Shown: piece after piece, positions 1 through 8,799 of the stretch
Position numbering within the stretch: position 1 is the stretch's first letter
Layout: each line of letters begins with the position of its first letter
Source: Candidatus Poribacteria bacterium
Lineage (GTDB): Bacteria; Poribacteria; WGA-4E; WGA-3G
Reading direction: 5' to 3'
Assembly: GCA_028824125.1 (NCBI GenBank)
Contig: JAPPES010000136.1
Span: forward strand, 1-64,000
Length of the DNA stretch: 64,000 bases
Made by a program: the position numbers and the translations under genes
The notes under the pieces: generated by a model
Seen by the model: the letters and a program-made list of their open reading frames with translations, nothing else
The model's database searches: none
Told to the model about the DNA's origin: nothing

Positions 1-206
1 AAATGTTCCGAATATACATAATGAAAATTACCGAATTAATAAATTAATCTTCATAAAGTTTGTGCTAGAGCACAGTCTTTCGGTTTAGGGACCACGGACC
101 AAAAGTGTGCATATATTTTTGGATTTCACTATAAACGGTAAAAGATCAAATTATCGTAACACACAGCAACAAATTGTCAAATTAAAATTTACAAAAAAAA
201 TCTATT
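1..206. repeat. Intergenic segment with fragments of dispersed repeats
   Basis: No convincing coding region. Bases 26-75 hold a 'attaccgaattaataaatt' block followed by a 'tttgtgcta' block. The same pair recurs near 27890-27930, 33055-33095 and 51847-51890, so this is a fragment of a repeat family used throughout the window. The rest is AT-rich DNA downstream of the minus-strand HEAT gene. Confidence 0.5.
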
Positions 207-815
207 TTATCCGTTTAGGTTCTGTTCTTCAATTTGATGCAATGCTTCACTGATATAGCGACGAATCCATTCGCTTTCGGTGGTTTCTGCTAATGCGTTG
301 AGAGCAGAAACCGCTTGTGGATTGCCGATTCTGCCTAAAGCGACAACAGCAGCGGAGCAGACGGATCTATCTGTATCGGTAACGCTGCTTATCAGTGCAT
401 CTATCACCTGCACGGGTGGATTTGCGATCCGTTCTTCGCTAAGTCCCAATTCACCGAGCGCAACAACCGCAGTACACCGCATATCCGGTTCTTCGTCTTG
501 TAGAAACGGAATAAGTTTATCAATAGCACGTGCATCGCGAAGGTGTCCAAGGGAAGATATAGCAAAGCGGCGAACAGCTATGTTATCATCGGATAGTGCG
601 TCAATCAGTGGTGGGACGGCATGTACATCACCGACTCCACCTAACCCCTCGGCAGCATAAGCGCGCATTTCAGCAGATTCGGATCGCAATTTTCGCAGTA
701 AAAACCGCGTTGGAAAAAAACGCCAATTTCGTAAGGGACCGTCTTTGTGTGAAAGAAATCGAACCAACCTACGAATCTTTCGTTGTCCAGATTGATCCGA
801 AACTTCGTGTGCCAT
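207..815 (-). CDS. HEAT-repeat (PBS-lyase-like) protein
   Basis: A protein of about 202 residues built from tandem helical repeats of roughly 30 residues. Recurrent cores such as 'ALGELG', 'ALGRIG' and 'SLGHLRD', each preceded by a Pro/Leu helix, are typical of PBS-lyase HEAT-like repeats. No catalytic domain, signal peptide or membrane segment is seen, so it is probably a cytoplasmic protein-binding scaffold; the partner is unknown. The ATG at 815 is chosen because an AGAGAT stretch precedes it; a longer TTG start at 875 would add 20 residues that do not resemble the repeats. It stands apart from the trpB run, with a 324-bp repeat-bearing gap between them. Confidence 0.8.
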   Translation of the reverse strand: MAHEVSDQSGQRKIRRLVRFLSHKDGPLRNWRFFPTRFLLRKLRSESAEMRAYAAEGLGGVGDVHAVPPLIDALSDDNIAVRRFAISSLGHLRDARAIDKLIPFLQDEEPDMRCTAVVALGELGLSEERIANPPVQVIDALISSVTDTDRSVCSAAVVALGRIGNPQAVSALNALAETTESEWIRRYISEALHQIEEQNLNG

Positions 816-925
816 TGTACTATCTCTATAGTGGTGAATTGTGAGAATTATAGCATGTATCTTGTCCAATGGCAATTTGTTTTATAGTAAACTTTCAAAT
901 TATTGGAACACTTTGATAAATCTGC

Positions 926-1135
926 TTCGGAAACATAACGGACGCTCTAGCTGGTGAGGTTTCCTAACCTCGCCAATGTAAAGGTAATTGTGGATTTTAC
1001 TAAAAAACAAATTCGGTAATGTCGCGAGATTCGGAAGAAATCAACGGTATGAATCATGGCGAATGCCGGACGCGCATTCGTCTTTAGGCATTCACCGCCT
1101 TGCCAGCAGAAGAGTACACCTGCTTCGTTAGGATT
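926..1135 (+). repeat. Dispersed nested-hairpin element, copy A
   Basis: This fills the gap between the HEAT gene and trpB. The core (about 1021-1110) has GAATGCC at 1061-1067 pairing with GGCATTC at 1087-1093, preceded by the conserved 'aatcaacggtatgaat' and followed by 'ccgccttgccagcag'. Related copies lie near 27797-27870, 32953-33035 and 44190-44256. A second small palindrome around 953-978 has the form ggtgaggttt...aacctcgcc. Confidence 0.7.
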
Positions 1136-1139
1136 TTCA

Positions 1140-2333
1140 CTACAAAGTAATCCCCAATTCCTTTGCAATGGTGTAAACGTCTTTGTCGCCACGTCCAGAC
1201 AAGCAGACCGCTATAATTTTATCTTTCCCAAGTTTTGGCGCGAGTTCACGTAGATGTGCAATGGCATGCGCGGATTCTAACGCAGGGATAATCCCCTCAG
1301 TCTCCGATAACAACTTAAATCCTTCCACTGCTTCTGCGTCTGTAATCGGGACATATTCCGCCCTACCGGTTTCACGATAATAACTATGTTCCGGTCCCAC
1401 GCCAGGATAATCTAATCCCGCAGAAATTGAATGTGCAGGTGTAATCTGTCCGTCTTCTTCTTGCAATAGATAACACTTTGCCCCGTGGAAAACACCGACA
1501 CTTCCGGCAGTGAGTGGTGCTGCGTGTCGTCCACTACGGATGCTCTCACCTGCTGCTTCTACACCGATGAGGCGTACAGATTCATCATGATAGAATGGAT
1601 AGAACATGCCGAGAGAATTACTACCGCCACCGACACAAGCAACGACACAATCTGGTAAATCACCCGTCTGTTCTAAAATTTGTGTTCTTGCTTCTTCACC
1701 GATAACGGCTTGAAAGTCTCTAACAACCATCGGATAAGGGTGTGCGCCAACAACTGATCCGAGAAGCAGATACGTCGTGCGGACATTCGTGACCCAATCT
1801 CTAAAACAGGCGTTAATGGCGTCTTTCAGTGTGCGCGAACCTGAGTTGACTGGCACAACTTTTGTTCCCATCAACTGCATTCGGAAGACGTTGAGTGCCT
1901 GTCGTTCTATATCTTCTTCACCCATATAGACTTCACATTCCATATCAAACTTTGCGGCAACGGTAGCAGTGGCAACACCGTGTTGTCCTGCCCCTGTTTC
2001 GGCAATGATTCGTTTTTTGCCCATCCATCGCGCAAGTAATATCTGCCCGATTGCGCTATTGATTTTGTGTGCGCCTGTATGGTTCAGGTCTTCCCTTTTG
2101 AGGTATATCTTCGCACCGCCAAGGGTTTCCGTGAGACGTTCTGCATAATAGAGTGGGTTCGGACGCCCAACATATTCACTGAGGTAATACCGAAATTCCC
2201 TTTGAAAATCCGGATTGTCTTTGAGGGATGCGTACGCCTCTTCTAATTCTATGAGTGCGGGCATTAGCGTTTCGGGGACATATCTGCCGCCGAACTGTCC
2301 GAAGTGTCCTGTAGCATCAGGGAGTTGTTGCAT
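1140..2333 (-). CDS. trpB: Tryptophan synthase beta chain
   Basis: A 397-residue PLP enzyme that condenses indole with L-serine to give tryptophan, normally as an alpha2-beta2 complex with TrpA in the cytoplasm. The N-terminal '[15 protein letters not shown]' is diagnostic. The PLP lysine lies in 'GAHKINSA', the phosphate-binding loop is 'GGGSNS', and the length is usual for the family. The ATG at 2333 is preceded by AGGAGA at good spacing; a longer reading to 2474 would overlap the upstream gene with non-homologous sequence. It is the last gene of a minus-strand run with a hydroxyacid dehydrogenase, FAD oxidase and MATE transporter. No trpA or other trp gene is in the window, so trpB is separated from its usual operon here. 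Confidence 0.96.
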   Translation of the reverse strand: MQQLPDATGHFGQFGGRYVPETLMPALIELEEAYASLKDNPDFQREFRYYLSEYVGRPNPLYYAERLTETLGGAKIYLKREDLNHTGAHKINSAIGQILLARWMGKKRIIAETGAGQHGVATATVAAKFDMECEVYMGEEDIERQALNVFRMQLMGTKVVPVNSGSRTLKDAINACFRDWVTNVRTTYLLLGSVVGAHPYPMVVRDFQAVIGEEARTQILEQTGDLPDCVVACVGGGSNSLGMFYPFYHDESVRLIGVEAAGESIRSGRHAAPLTAGSVGVFHGAKCYLLQEEDGQITPAHSISAGLDYPGVGPEHSYYRETGRAEYVPITDAEAVEGFKLLSETEGIIPALESAHAIAHLRELAPKLGKDKIIAVCLSGRGDKDVYTIAKELGITL

Positions 2334-2365
2334 GTGATTTCTCCTATTTGTGTTTAGATGTGAAA

Positions 2366-3382
2366 TTATGTTTTCTTTTTTAAGAGTGATTTCGCGCGGA
2401 GGTTTGGACGTTTCAAAACCGATGGGTTTACAACGGATTCCGGTAATTGTCCCGTTAGGACTTGTACCACACACATGGCAGCGGTCATCTCTAACTCGAG
2501 GATAGATTCTTCAGAGATAAAAGCAGCGTGGGGTGTAATCACCACATTGTCAAGTGTAAGTAGTACTTCGTCTACTTCTGGAGGTTCGGTTTCTAAGACA
2601 TCTATACCCGCGCCAGCAATTTCACCGTTTTGGAGTGCTACGGTAAGTGCTGCAGTATTTACAATTCCGCCACGCGCAGTATTTATTAGAAATGCTGTCG
2701 GTTTCATAACACGAAATTCATCATAGCTGAACATGTGCTGCGTTTCAGTTGTTAATGGCGCGTGGATCGTTATAAAATCAGCCGTTTTGAGAAGTTCTTG
2801 AAAAGACACTTTTTCTGCATCGTGGCATTTGATTAATTCTGGTGATGTGCGCGGTGAATAGACTTTCACATCCAGCCCAAATACCTTTGCTTTTAGGATA
2901 ATTGCCTTTCCGATATGTCCAAATCCTACGATACCTAAAGTTTTTCCGCGTAATCGGTACATCTGTGGCCCGATGTTTTGATCCCAAGTGCCAGATTTAA
3001 CTGCCGTATTGAAACGCGGAATTTTTCTGGCACAGGCGAGGAGAAGTGCCATCGCGTGGTCGGACACCTCATCAACGCAATATGTAGGTACATTGGTGAC
3101 AATGATGCCGTTCTCGGTAGCAGTTCCTACATCAATATTGTCAAGACCGATGCCGTACCGAGCGATAATTTGGCAATTTTTGGCTGCGTCAATGACACGT
3201 TTACGAACAGGTTTCCAACATGTAAGGATGCCATCCGCGATTGGTACAAGGGTGAGAAGTTCTTCTTCGTCACCTGTTTCTGCCACGATAAGTTCTGCGC
3301 CAATTTCGGCAAGCACCTGTCGTTCTGGTTCAATAGAGGGCCAAACGTAATCGGTTATGAGGACTTTCCAATTGTTCCACAT
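2366..3382 (-). CDS. D-2-hydroxyacid dehydrogenase family protein (phosphoglycerate dehydrogenase-like)
   Basis: A 338-residue NAD-dependent dehydrogenase. The nucleotide-binding motif is '[11 protein letters not shown]' with the catalytic Arg in 'NTARGG', Glu in the 'DVLETEPP' region and His in 'TPHAAF'. The family oxidises D-2-hydroxyacids or 3-phosphoglycerate or reduces 2-ketoacids; the exact substrate cannot be read from sequence. It lacks the C-terminal ACT domain of long SerA forms, so phosphoglycerate is only one option. The next gene upstream, 27 bp away, is an FAD-linked hydroxyacid oxidase, which suggests the two may handle related hydroxyacids (inference). The 32-bp gap to trpB suggests co-transcription. 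Confidence 0.9.
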   Translation of the reverse strand: MWNNWKVLITDYVWPSIEPERQVLAEIGAELIVAETGDEEELLTLVPIADGILTCWKPVRKRVIDAAKNCQIIARYGIGLDNIDVGTATENGIIVTNVPTYCVDEVSDHAMALLLACARKIPRFNTAVKSGTWDQNIGPQMYRLRGKTLGIVGFGHIGKAIILKAKVFGLDVKVYSPRTSPELIKCHDAEKVSFQELLKTADFITIHAPLTTETQHMFSYDEFRVMKPTAFLINTARGGIVNTAALTVALQNGEIAGAGIDVLETEPPEVDEVLLTLDNVVITPHAAFISEESILELEMTAAMCVVQVLTGQLPESVVNPSVLKRPNLRAKSLLKKKT

Positions 3383-3409
3383 GTCTTAAATCTCGGTTAG
3401 AAACCAAAT

Positions 3410-4792
3410 CTATAAGAATATTTTACCTGGGTTCATCAAATTCTGTGGGTCAAGAGCGTGCTTAATAGTACGCATTAATTCAACAGCTTCGCCCTGCTCT
3501 TTTTTTAACGCTGCCCGTTTGCCAATGCCGATACCGTGTTCGCCAGTACAAGTGCCATCCATCTTCAATGCAAAATCTACAATCTGCTCACTGATCTGCT
3601 GTGCTTCTGCCAATTCATCTTTATTGCCGGGTTCAAGCGGAAAAACGACGTGAAAATTACCATCGCCAACATGACCAAGCATTGTCGCGCTGAGGTTTGA
3701 ACTTTTAAGCACTGTTTTTGTCTTGGCAATACATTCGGCAAGGCGAGAGATCGGGACACAGACATCGGTGACATATCCTACGGAGCCGGGGCGTCGGTTG
3801 AGCGCAGCGTAGTAGCTATCATATCGAGCTTGCCAGAGTCGTTTGCGTTCGGTTTCGTCTGTCGCCCATCGAAAATCACCGCTGCCATGGGTTGATGCGA
3901 TAGTACCAGCAATCTTTGAACTTTCGGCGACAGTATGAGTCGACCCGTGAAATTCAAAGAAGAGTGTCGGCGCGACTTCGTATTCTAATCCTGAATATTT
4001 ATTGACAGCATCCATCTGAAGCTTATCTAACAATTCTATGCGAGCGATGCTGACACCTGCCCCCATCAGTTCAATAACAGTATTTACTGCAGCATCTACG
4101 GTTGGGAACGCACAGACAGCGGATGCGATTGCTTCTGGCAACCGTGCTAATTTAAGTGTGGTTTCTGTGATGATGCCGAGCGTGCCTTCTGAACCGATAA
4201 AGAGACGCGTAAGATCATATCCTGCGGCGGATTTTCGCGCTCTGCTGCCTGTTCGGACAACTGTGCCATCAGCAGTAATTACGGTTAAGCCGAGAACGTT
4301 GTCCTGCATGGTGCCGTAGCAAACAGCACTTGTACCAGAAGCGCGTGTTGCTGCCATTCCACCTAATGAGGCATCCGCACCCGGATCAACAGGAAAATGC
4401 AGTTCCGTTCCAAGTTGGACAAGGTGTTTGTTTAATTGCAAACGGGTTACGCCTGCTTGCACAGTAACATCTCTATCATCCGCGTTGACGCTAAGGATGC
4501 GGTTCATTTCGTTTAAGGCGATGCAAAGTGCCCCTTCGGTTGCGACAGCTGCTCCCTCAACGCCGGTGCCTGTGCCGTAAGGGATTATTGGTATATTGTA
4601 CTTTGCACAAATTTTGACTGTTTCCGAAACTTCAATGTTGGTTTTTGGGAAGGCAACAGCATTAGGAAGTGCGCCTTGGTGATGTGATGCGTCCCGTGCA
4701 TGTGTGTCTCGAACGGTGTCGTCTGTGCTAAAACGCGTGCCAAGAAGTGAACGGAGTTCTTTATGCGGATTTTTTAAATCGTGTTGGTTCAT
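3410..4792 (-). CDS. FAD-linked oxidase, GlcD / D-lactate dehydrogenase type
   Basis: A 460-residue flavoprotein with an N-terminal FAD-binding type 4 (PCMH) fold and a C-terminal FAD-oxidase domain. The FAD motif region 'YGTGTGVEGAA' lies near residues 70-80. 'PVDPGADASLGGMAATRASG' and the C-terminal 'GTCTGEHGIGIGK' are typical of GlcD and D-lactate dehydrogenases. It should oxidise a D-2-hydroxyacid such as glycolate or D-lactate and pass electrons to the respiratory chain. GlcE and GlcF are not nearby, so a single-subunit enzyme is more likely than full glycolate oxidase. It lies between the MATE transporter gene (55 bp) and the hydroxyacid dehydrogenase gene (27 bp). Confidence 0.92.
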   Translation of the reverse strand: MNQHDLKNPHKELRSLLGTRFSTDDTVRDTHARDASHHQGALPNAVAFPKTNIEVSETVKICAKYNIPIIPYGTGTGVEGAAVATEGALCIALNEMNRILSVNADDRDVTVQAGVTRLQLNKHLVQLGTELHFPVDPGADASLGGMAATRASGTSAVCYGTMQDNVLGLTVITADGTVVRTGSRARKSAAGYDLTRLFIGSEGTLGIITETTLKLARLPEAIASAVCAFPTVDAAVNTVIELMGAGVSIARIELLDKLQMDAVNKYSGLEYEVAPTLFFEFHGSTHTVAESSKIAGTIASTHGSGDFRWATDETERKRLWQARYDSYYAALNRRPGSVGYVTDVCVPISRLAECIAKTKTVLKSSNLSATMLGHVGDGNFHVVFPLEPGNKDELAEAQQISEQIVDFALKMDGTCTGEHGIGIGKRAALKKEQGEAVELMRTIKHALDPQNLMNPGKIFL

Positions 4793-4847
4793 GCTATCCG
4801 TATTTTAGCATGAATCGTGGGGGGTGGCAAGATTAAAAGTCTGCCAA

Positions 4848-6152
4848 TCATCTAAAAAGATGCTTTGGGGCTAACACTGTCAATGCCACACCACGCGCAA
4901 CCAGAAGCAACGTCAACGCACCCCAAAGCCCATGATTGCCATAGGACATCAACAAATACACCGCACCTAAAAAGAACAACATTGCGATAAACATAGAATT
5001 CCGCAAAGGTTTTGAGGCAGTCGCGCCGATATAAATTCCATCCCAAATATAAGCAGTGACGTTTACAACAGGCGCGACAATTATCCAGACGAGATAAGGT
5101 TTCGCTGGTTCAATGAGATCGCGTTGATCCGTGAAAAGATGAAGCAACTGCTGCCCGAATAGAGCAAAAATTAACATTATCACGCCCCCGAACAGAAATG
5201 CCCACCCAAAAATATGGCGCGTTGTCCGTTTCAAATTCTGCATATCCTGCGCACCTTTGTATTTGCCAATCATACTCTCCGCAGCAAAAGCGAACCCATC
5301 AATTGAGTAGGACATGAGATTGATATACTGGAGCAGGATAGTGTTTATCGCTAAGACAGTATCGCTCAATGCAGCTGATTTCGCAGCAAAAAAAGCTTGG
5401 CTAAATACAAGACAGAGCGTGCGAATGAAAATATCGTTACTGATGCTCAGAAATCGTTTAAGTTTAGAAAACGCGAGGATTATTCGGAAATTCCAGGTTG
5501 TCAGGAGACTACGATACCGTGCAAAGAAAAGCGCACTCGCCAGAATGAGACCAACATACTGTGCAATGACAGTCGCTAAGGCAACCCCCTCCACTTTCAT
5601 GCCAAGCACATTCACAAATATCAGATTCAAAACGATGTTTATACAGTTGACGAGAATTGTCAACAACATCGGATAATGAGCATTCTGTAAACCTAAAAAC
5701 ACACCGTGGAATACGTGTAGACAAAGCGTAGCAGGGGCAGCATAGAGGCGAATATGGAAATAGGTGCGGGCGAGTTGTTCTACCTCTGAACCTGTCCCAA
5801 TCAGTGCAAAACTAACATCCGCAAGAACCCATTGCAAGATTAACAGCAGAAGACTCACGATGATGCCAATAGCTAAACCACGTTGAAGTAAAAGCCCGCA
5901 TTCAATATTATCATTTTTTCCATAAGCTTGTGCGGTCAACCCAGTTGTCGCCATCCTGAGAAACCCAAATCCCCAATAGATAAAACTGAAAATAATTCCA
6001 CCGATGCCAACCGCACCAAGATAATGTTCAGACTCCAAACGTCCCATCAGCGCAGTATCCACAGCACCAAGCAACGGGATAGAAAAATTACTTATGATGT
6101 TCGGAATGGTGAGCCGAATTATCTGTTTGTTGATGTTTTCAGGTTTCTGCAT
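4848..6152 (-). CDS. MATE family efflux transporter
   Basis: A 434-residue integral membrane protein with about 12 hydrophobic segments. The opening 'LTIPNIISNFSIPLLGAVDTALMG' and 'GLTAQAYGKND' are characteristic of MatE domains and resemble the DinF branch. Family members export drugs or metabolites in exchange for Na+ or H+ across the inner membrane; the cargo is not predictable. The ATG at 6152 has a GGA-type ribosome site just upstream. It is the first gene of the four-gene minus-strand run ending in trpB. Its stop is TGA, which is relevant to reading in-frame TGA elsewhere in the window. Confidence 0.93.
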   Translation of the reverse strand: MQKPENINKQIIRLTIPNIISNFSIPLLGAVDTALMGRLESEHYLGAVGIGGIIFSFIYWGFGFLRMATTGLTAQAYGKNDNIECGLLLQRGLAIGIIVSLLLLILQWVLADVSFALIGTGSEVEQLARTYFHIRLYAAPATLCLHVFHGVFLGLQNAHYPMLLTILVNCINIVLNLIFVNVLGMKVEGVALATVIAQYVGLILASALFFARYRSLLTTWNFRIILAFSKLKRFLSISNDIFIRTLCLVFSQAFFAAKSAALSDTVLAINTILLQYINLMSYSIDGFAFAAESMIGKYKGAQDMQNLKRTTRHIFGWAFLFGGVIMLIFALFGQQLLHLFTDQRDLIEPAKPYLVWIIVAPVVNVTAYIWDGIYIGATASKPLRNSMFIAMLFFLGAVYLLMSYGNHGLWGALTLLLVARGVALTVLAPKHLFR

Positions 6153-6174
6153 AAGGATTCCGTTTCTGTTATAG

Positions 6175-6204
6175 AGTTTACCTGAAATTACGATGAGAAA
6201 TCAA
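6175..6204 (-). promoter_or_regulatory. Candidate promoter for the MATE-trpB run
   Basis: On the minus strand there is TTGATT, an 18-bp spacer and TAAACT (the -10 lies at 6180-6175), placing transcription start about 16 bases before the MATE ATG. The hexamers are only moderately close to consensus. It sits back to back with the promoter at 6321-6349. Confidence 0.4.
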
Positions 6205-6320
6205 GTTATGTTGGTGATGAAAATTGAAAGTGTTGTGTCTCTAAAATTTACAAAGAAAAACCGTCGGTAATGCAACAAACTTTTATATATGGCTGAATTC
6301 TCCGGACTTTACATTTTTCT

Positions 6321-6349
6321 TTGTAATTTTATAGAAAATTTGGTATACT
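6321..6349 (+). promoter_or_regulatory. Sigma-70-type promoter of the lipid A / lpt run
   Basis: TTGTAA at 6321-6326, a 17-bp spacer and TATACT at 6344-6349, with TGG directly before the -10 (extended -10). The predicted start near 6356 lies only about 3 bases before the ATG at 6359, so the transcript could be leaderless. Confidence 0.65.
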
Positions 6350-6358
6350 ATATTTCTA

Positions 6359-7270
6359 ATGAAGGATTTGTGTTATGGATTTACCGCCAAACTGATTGGA
6401 TTTTGTGTATCTCGTCTTCCGCGTTCGGCATCGCTGGCTCTTGGTGGATGGCTGGGTGTCCTCAGTTTTTGGTTTGCATCACAGCACAGAAGGTTAGCAT
6501 GCGAACACATAAGTCAGAGTTTGGATATTTCCGATGAACGTCGTGTTAACGCAATAACCAAAAAATGTTTTGAAAATTTAGGGAAAACTGTTGTTGAGTT
6601 CATGCGGTTCCCACATATCAATCCGAAGCAGATTAAAAAATATGTTCATTTTGAAGGTATCCAACATGTGGAGAATGCTTTAGCACAGGGAAAAGGCGCT
6701 ATCATATTAACCGGACATTTTGGAAATTGGGAACTTCTGGCGGCAAGTATCAGCGCTACTGTGGCACCGTTGACACCGATTGTGCGGGAGTTGCGTTCAC
6801 CTCGGCTAAACGCGTTGGTCAGTCGTTACCGAGAAAAAGCAGGATATGCTACAATAGATAGGGACACTGGGGTCCGACAGGCACTGCGATGTCTGAAACG
6901 CAACGAACTGCTCGGCATTGTTGCTGACGTGGATACTACTGTGAACGGTGTTTTTGTAGACTTTTTCGGTAAACCTGCTTACACACCTTATAGTCCTGTT
7001 GCTTTTGCGCTAAAAACGGGTGCAGCGATATTACCAACTTTTATTGTCCGTCAGTCTGATGGTACACATCGGGCGATAATTGAGCCGCCGTTAGCGTTAA
7101 AACGGTACGATGTAAAAGAGGAAGAACTTGTTATCAATACACAGAAATTCACCAAAATCATTGAAACCTACGTCCGAAAATATCCAGAGCAGTGGATTTG
7201 GATGCATAAACGGTGGAAAACACGCCCTGATACCTGTCCAACTAATAAGAATGCTAACGTTTTGGAATAA
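6359..7270 (+). CDS. Lysophospholipid / lipid A acyltransferase (LpxL/HtrB family)
   Basis: A 303-residue inner-membrane-associated acyltransferase. The catalytic H-x4-E motif is in 'TGHFGNWE' near residues 118-125. The family adds the secondary acyl chain to Kdo-lipid A from acyl-ACP. The downstream conserved 'VDVDTT...VDFFGKPAYTP' and the C-terminal 'PEQWIWMHKRWKTRP' are typical. Downstream lptC overlaps its 3' end, followed by lptA and lptB, which fits LPS assembly. No ribosome site precedes the ATG, and the promoter at 6321-6349 would leave almost no leader. Other acyl-chain transfer roles are possible within the family, but the neighbourhood favours lipid A. Confidence 0.88.
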   Translation: MKDLCYGFTAKLIGFCVSRLPRSASLALGGWLGVLSFWFASQHRRLACEHISQSLDISDERRVNAITKKCFENLGKTVVEFMRFPHINPKQIKKYVHFEGIQHVENALAQGKGAIILTGHFGNWELLAASISATVAPLTPIVRELRSPRLNALVSRYREKAGYATIDRDTGVRQALRCLKRNELLGIVADVDTTVNGVFVDFFGKPAYTPYSPVAFALKTGAAILPTFIVRQSDGTHRAIIEPPLALKRYDVKEEELVINTQKFTKIIETYVRKYPEQWIWMHKRWKTRPDTCPTNKNANVLE

Positions 7271-7799
7271 TACATGTCTTGCTGTTTTTCTAATTCTTTG
7301 CCTTGCTGTTATAGGTTGTGAACGGGAGGAAGAAGAAACCCAACCAGTAGAGCCTACACCGACCCAGCAGCTTGAAAAGTTTTCTATGCAGCACAGAGAG
7401 GCAGGTGTCTTAAAGTGGACTCTTGAAGGTGAGGCATCTGAGATGAGAAGAAACACAGTGATCGTCCAAAATCCGAAAGTTCAAATATATGAGGAAGGAC
7501 AAGTTTCTATAACATTGACCGGAAAAACAGGGCAGTATTTCAGTGTTGGAAAGAAAAAAGATAATCTATATCTCAACGGCGAAGTGGTTGGTGTCAACGA
7601 AAATGGAACACTATACACAGAAGAACTCCAGTGGCAAAACAAAGATGGAACGCTTTATTCGCCAACTGAAGTTAAGATCGTGCGTGGAGATTCTACATGG
7701 TATGGTACCGAAATGGTGGCTAATCCAGACCTTGAAACCGTAAAGATGTCAAAAAATCGATTTACACTCTATCCTAAAGATGAGGAAATAAATGATTAG
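7251..7799 (+). CDS. lptC: LPS export periplasmic protein LptC, lipoprotein form
   Basis: A 182-residue protein with a hydrophobic N-terminus ending in a lipobox-like 'AVIGC' (Cys23), so it may be lipid-anchored rather than held by a transmembrane helix as in E. coli LptC. The remainder is beta-rich with repeated short strands such as 'VQIYEEGQVSITLTG' and 'TLYTEELQW', as in the LptC jellyroll. LptC links the LptBFG transporter to LptA in the periplasmic bridge that carries LPS outward. The ATG at 7251 overlaps the acyltransferase end by 20 bases, which gives the start just before the signal sequence. It overlaps lptA by 8 bases. The overlaps indicate translational coupling. Confidence 0.82.
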   Translation: MLTFWNNTCLAVFLILCLAVIGCEREEEETQPVEPTPTQQLEKFSMQHREAGVLKWTLEGEASEMRRNTVIVQNPKVQIYEEGQVSITLTGKTGQYFSVGKKKDNLYLNGEVVGVNENGTLYTEELQWQNKDGTLYSPTEVKIVRGDSTWYGTEMVANPDLETVKMSKNRFTLYPKDEEIND

Positions 7800-8760
7800 A
7801 AAGAAAATTATCCCGAAAATGAATAGTGACATATCATGGAAATTACCACAAGTGGTTAGAAACTTGTTTGTCTTTTTGTGTACAGTAATTTGTTTGATAA
7901 CATTTTCAGTGGTGGCGGATGAAGCGCCAAATACTGAGAAAAAGGAAGGCGAAGTTGTCCAGCAGAGCGAAGAGAAACCAGCGGACTCTGTTAAATCGGT
8001 AGAAAACAAGAACGCTAAAAAAGATTCTGATACACCAAGTCCAGATAGCGATGGTACAGCGACCAAACCCACGAAAGAAGTTATTGTAGGTGACTCAGAT
8101 GAAGCGGACCGGAATATAAAAACCGGTATCACAATTCTTATCGGAAATGTAAAGACGATAAGACTTAATGAACAGGGCATTGAAATCGGATTTCTAAATG
8201 CCGACAAAGTAACACTCAAGACTGATACAAAAACAGGTCAAACGACAGAAATTATTGCTGTAGGTAATGTAGAGATACGAGATCAAGATATCTTTGCTAC
8301 CTGTGACCACGCTACGATGAACAACCTAACGAACATCATCACGTTAAAAGATAATGTCGTAGTTTTACAAAACAAAGATAGGCTTGAAACGAAACTCTTC
8401 ACCTTCAATAGAACAACGGGTGAACAGAAAGGTGTTGGAAACGTTAAATTTAAGGTAACTGTTACACAAGCAACACCAACTGCTACACCAGAGGAATCGG
8501 AAGAAGCCGGTACTGAGAGCAAGGATACCTCCGCAACAACAGATAAAACTGACGAAAAGGCTGCCTCTGAAGAATTAAAAAAAGAGACTGAAAAGAAATC
8601 TGATTCCGAAAAAACTGATAACAAAGAAAAAAATACACCTTCTGAAACAGACTCTGAATCTAAAAAAGATAAAGAGACTGAACCCGCTGAATCTGAAGAG
8701 ACCGAACCGACCAAATCTGAAGAGACTGATGAAACAGAAGGATCCGAGGAGACAGAGTAA
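7792..8760 (+). CDS. lptA: LPS transport periplasmic protein LptA (OstA-like) with acidic tail
   Basis: A 322-residue secreted protein. Residues 1-43 are a basic and hydrophobic signal sequence ending near 'VVADEA'. Residues 105-220 hold the OstA/LptA beta repeat, with 'AVGNVEIRDQDIFATCDHATMN' style strands seen also in LptA and LptD N-domains. Flanking both sides are low-complexity Glu/Asp/Lys/Thr/Ser stretches; the last 90 residues are almost entirely acidic. This tail makes it considerably longer than E. coli LptA (about 185 residues). It should form the filament that carries LPS across the periplasm. Its ATG overlaps the lptC stop. Confidence 0.85.
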   Translation: MIRKKIIPKMNSDISWKLPQVVRNLFVFLCTVICLITFSVVADEAPNTEKKEGEVVQQSEEKPADSVKSVENKNAKKDSDTPSPDSDGTATKPTKEVIVGDSDEADRNIKTGITILIGNVKTIRLNEQGIEIGFLNADKVTLKTDTKTGQTTEIIAVGNVEIRDQDIFATCDHATMNNLTNIITLKDNVVVLQNKDRLETKLFTFNRTTGEQKGVGNVKFKVTVTQATPTATPEESEEAGTESKDTSATTDKTDEKAASEELKKETEKKSDSEKTDNKEKNTPSETDSESKKDKETEPAESEETEPTKSEETDETEGSEETE

Positions 8761-8793
8761 CGTCGTTTTTCGCGTTACTCTGTAATGTTTTTT
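8752..8793 (+). terminator. Hairpin plus T-tract between lptA and lptB
   Basis: Perfect 11-bp arms at 8752-8762 and 8773-8783 enclose a T-rich loop, and six T residues follow at 8788-8793. The left arm covers the lptA stop and the T-tract overlaps the possible lptB start. It may attenuate transcription or control lptB translation rather than fully terminate. Confidence 0.55.
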
Positions 8794-8799
8794 GTAAAT

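Noticed and set aside
2334-2474. Longer N-terminus for trpB
   Set aside because: It would overlap the upstream dehydrogenase gene, lacks TrpB similarity, and ignores the AGGAGA site just before the ATG at 2333.
8283-8714. A 143-codon minus-strand Ser/Val-rich frame
   Set aside because: It mirrors the low-complexity acidic tail of lptA on the other strand.
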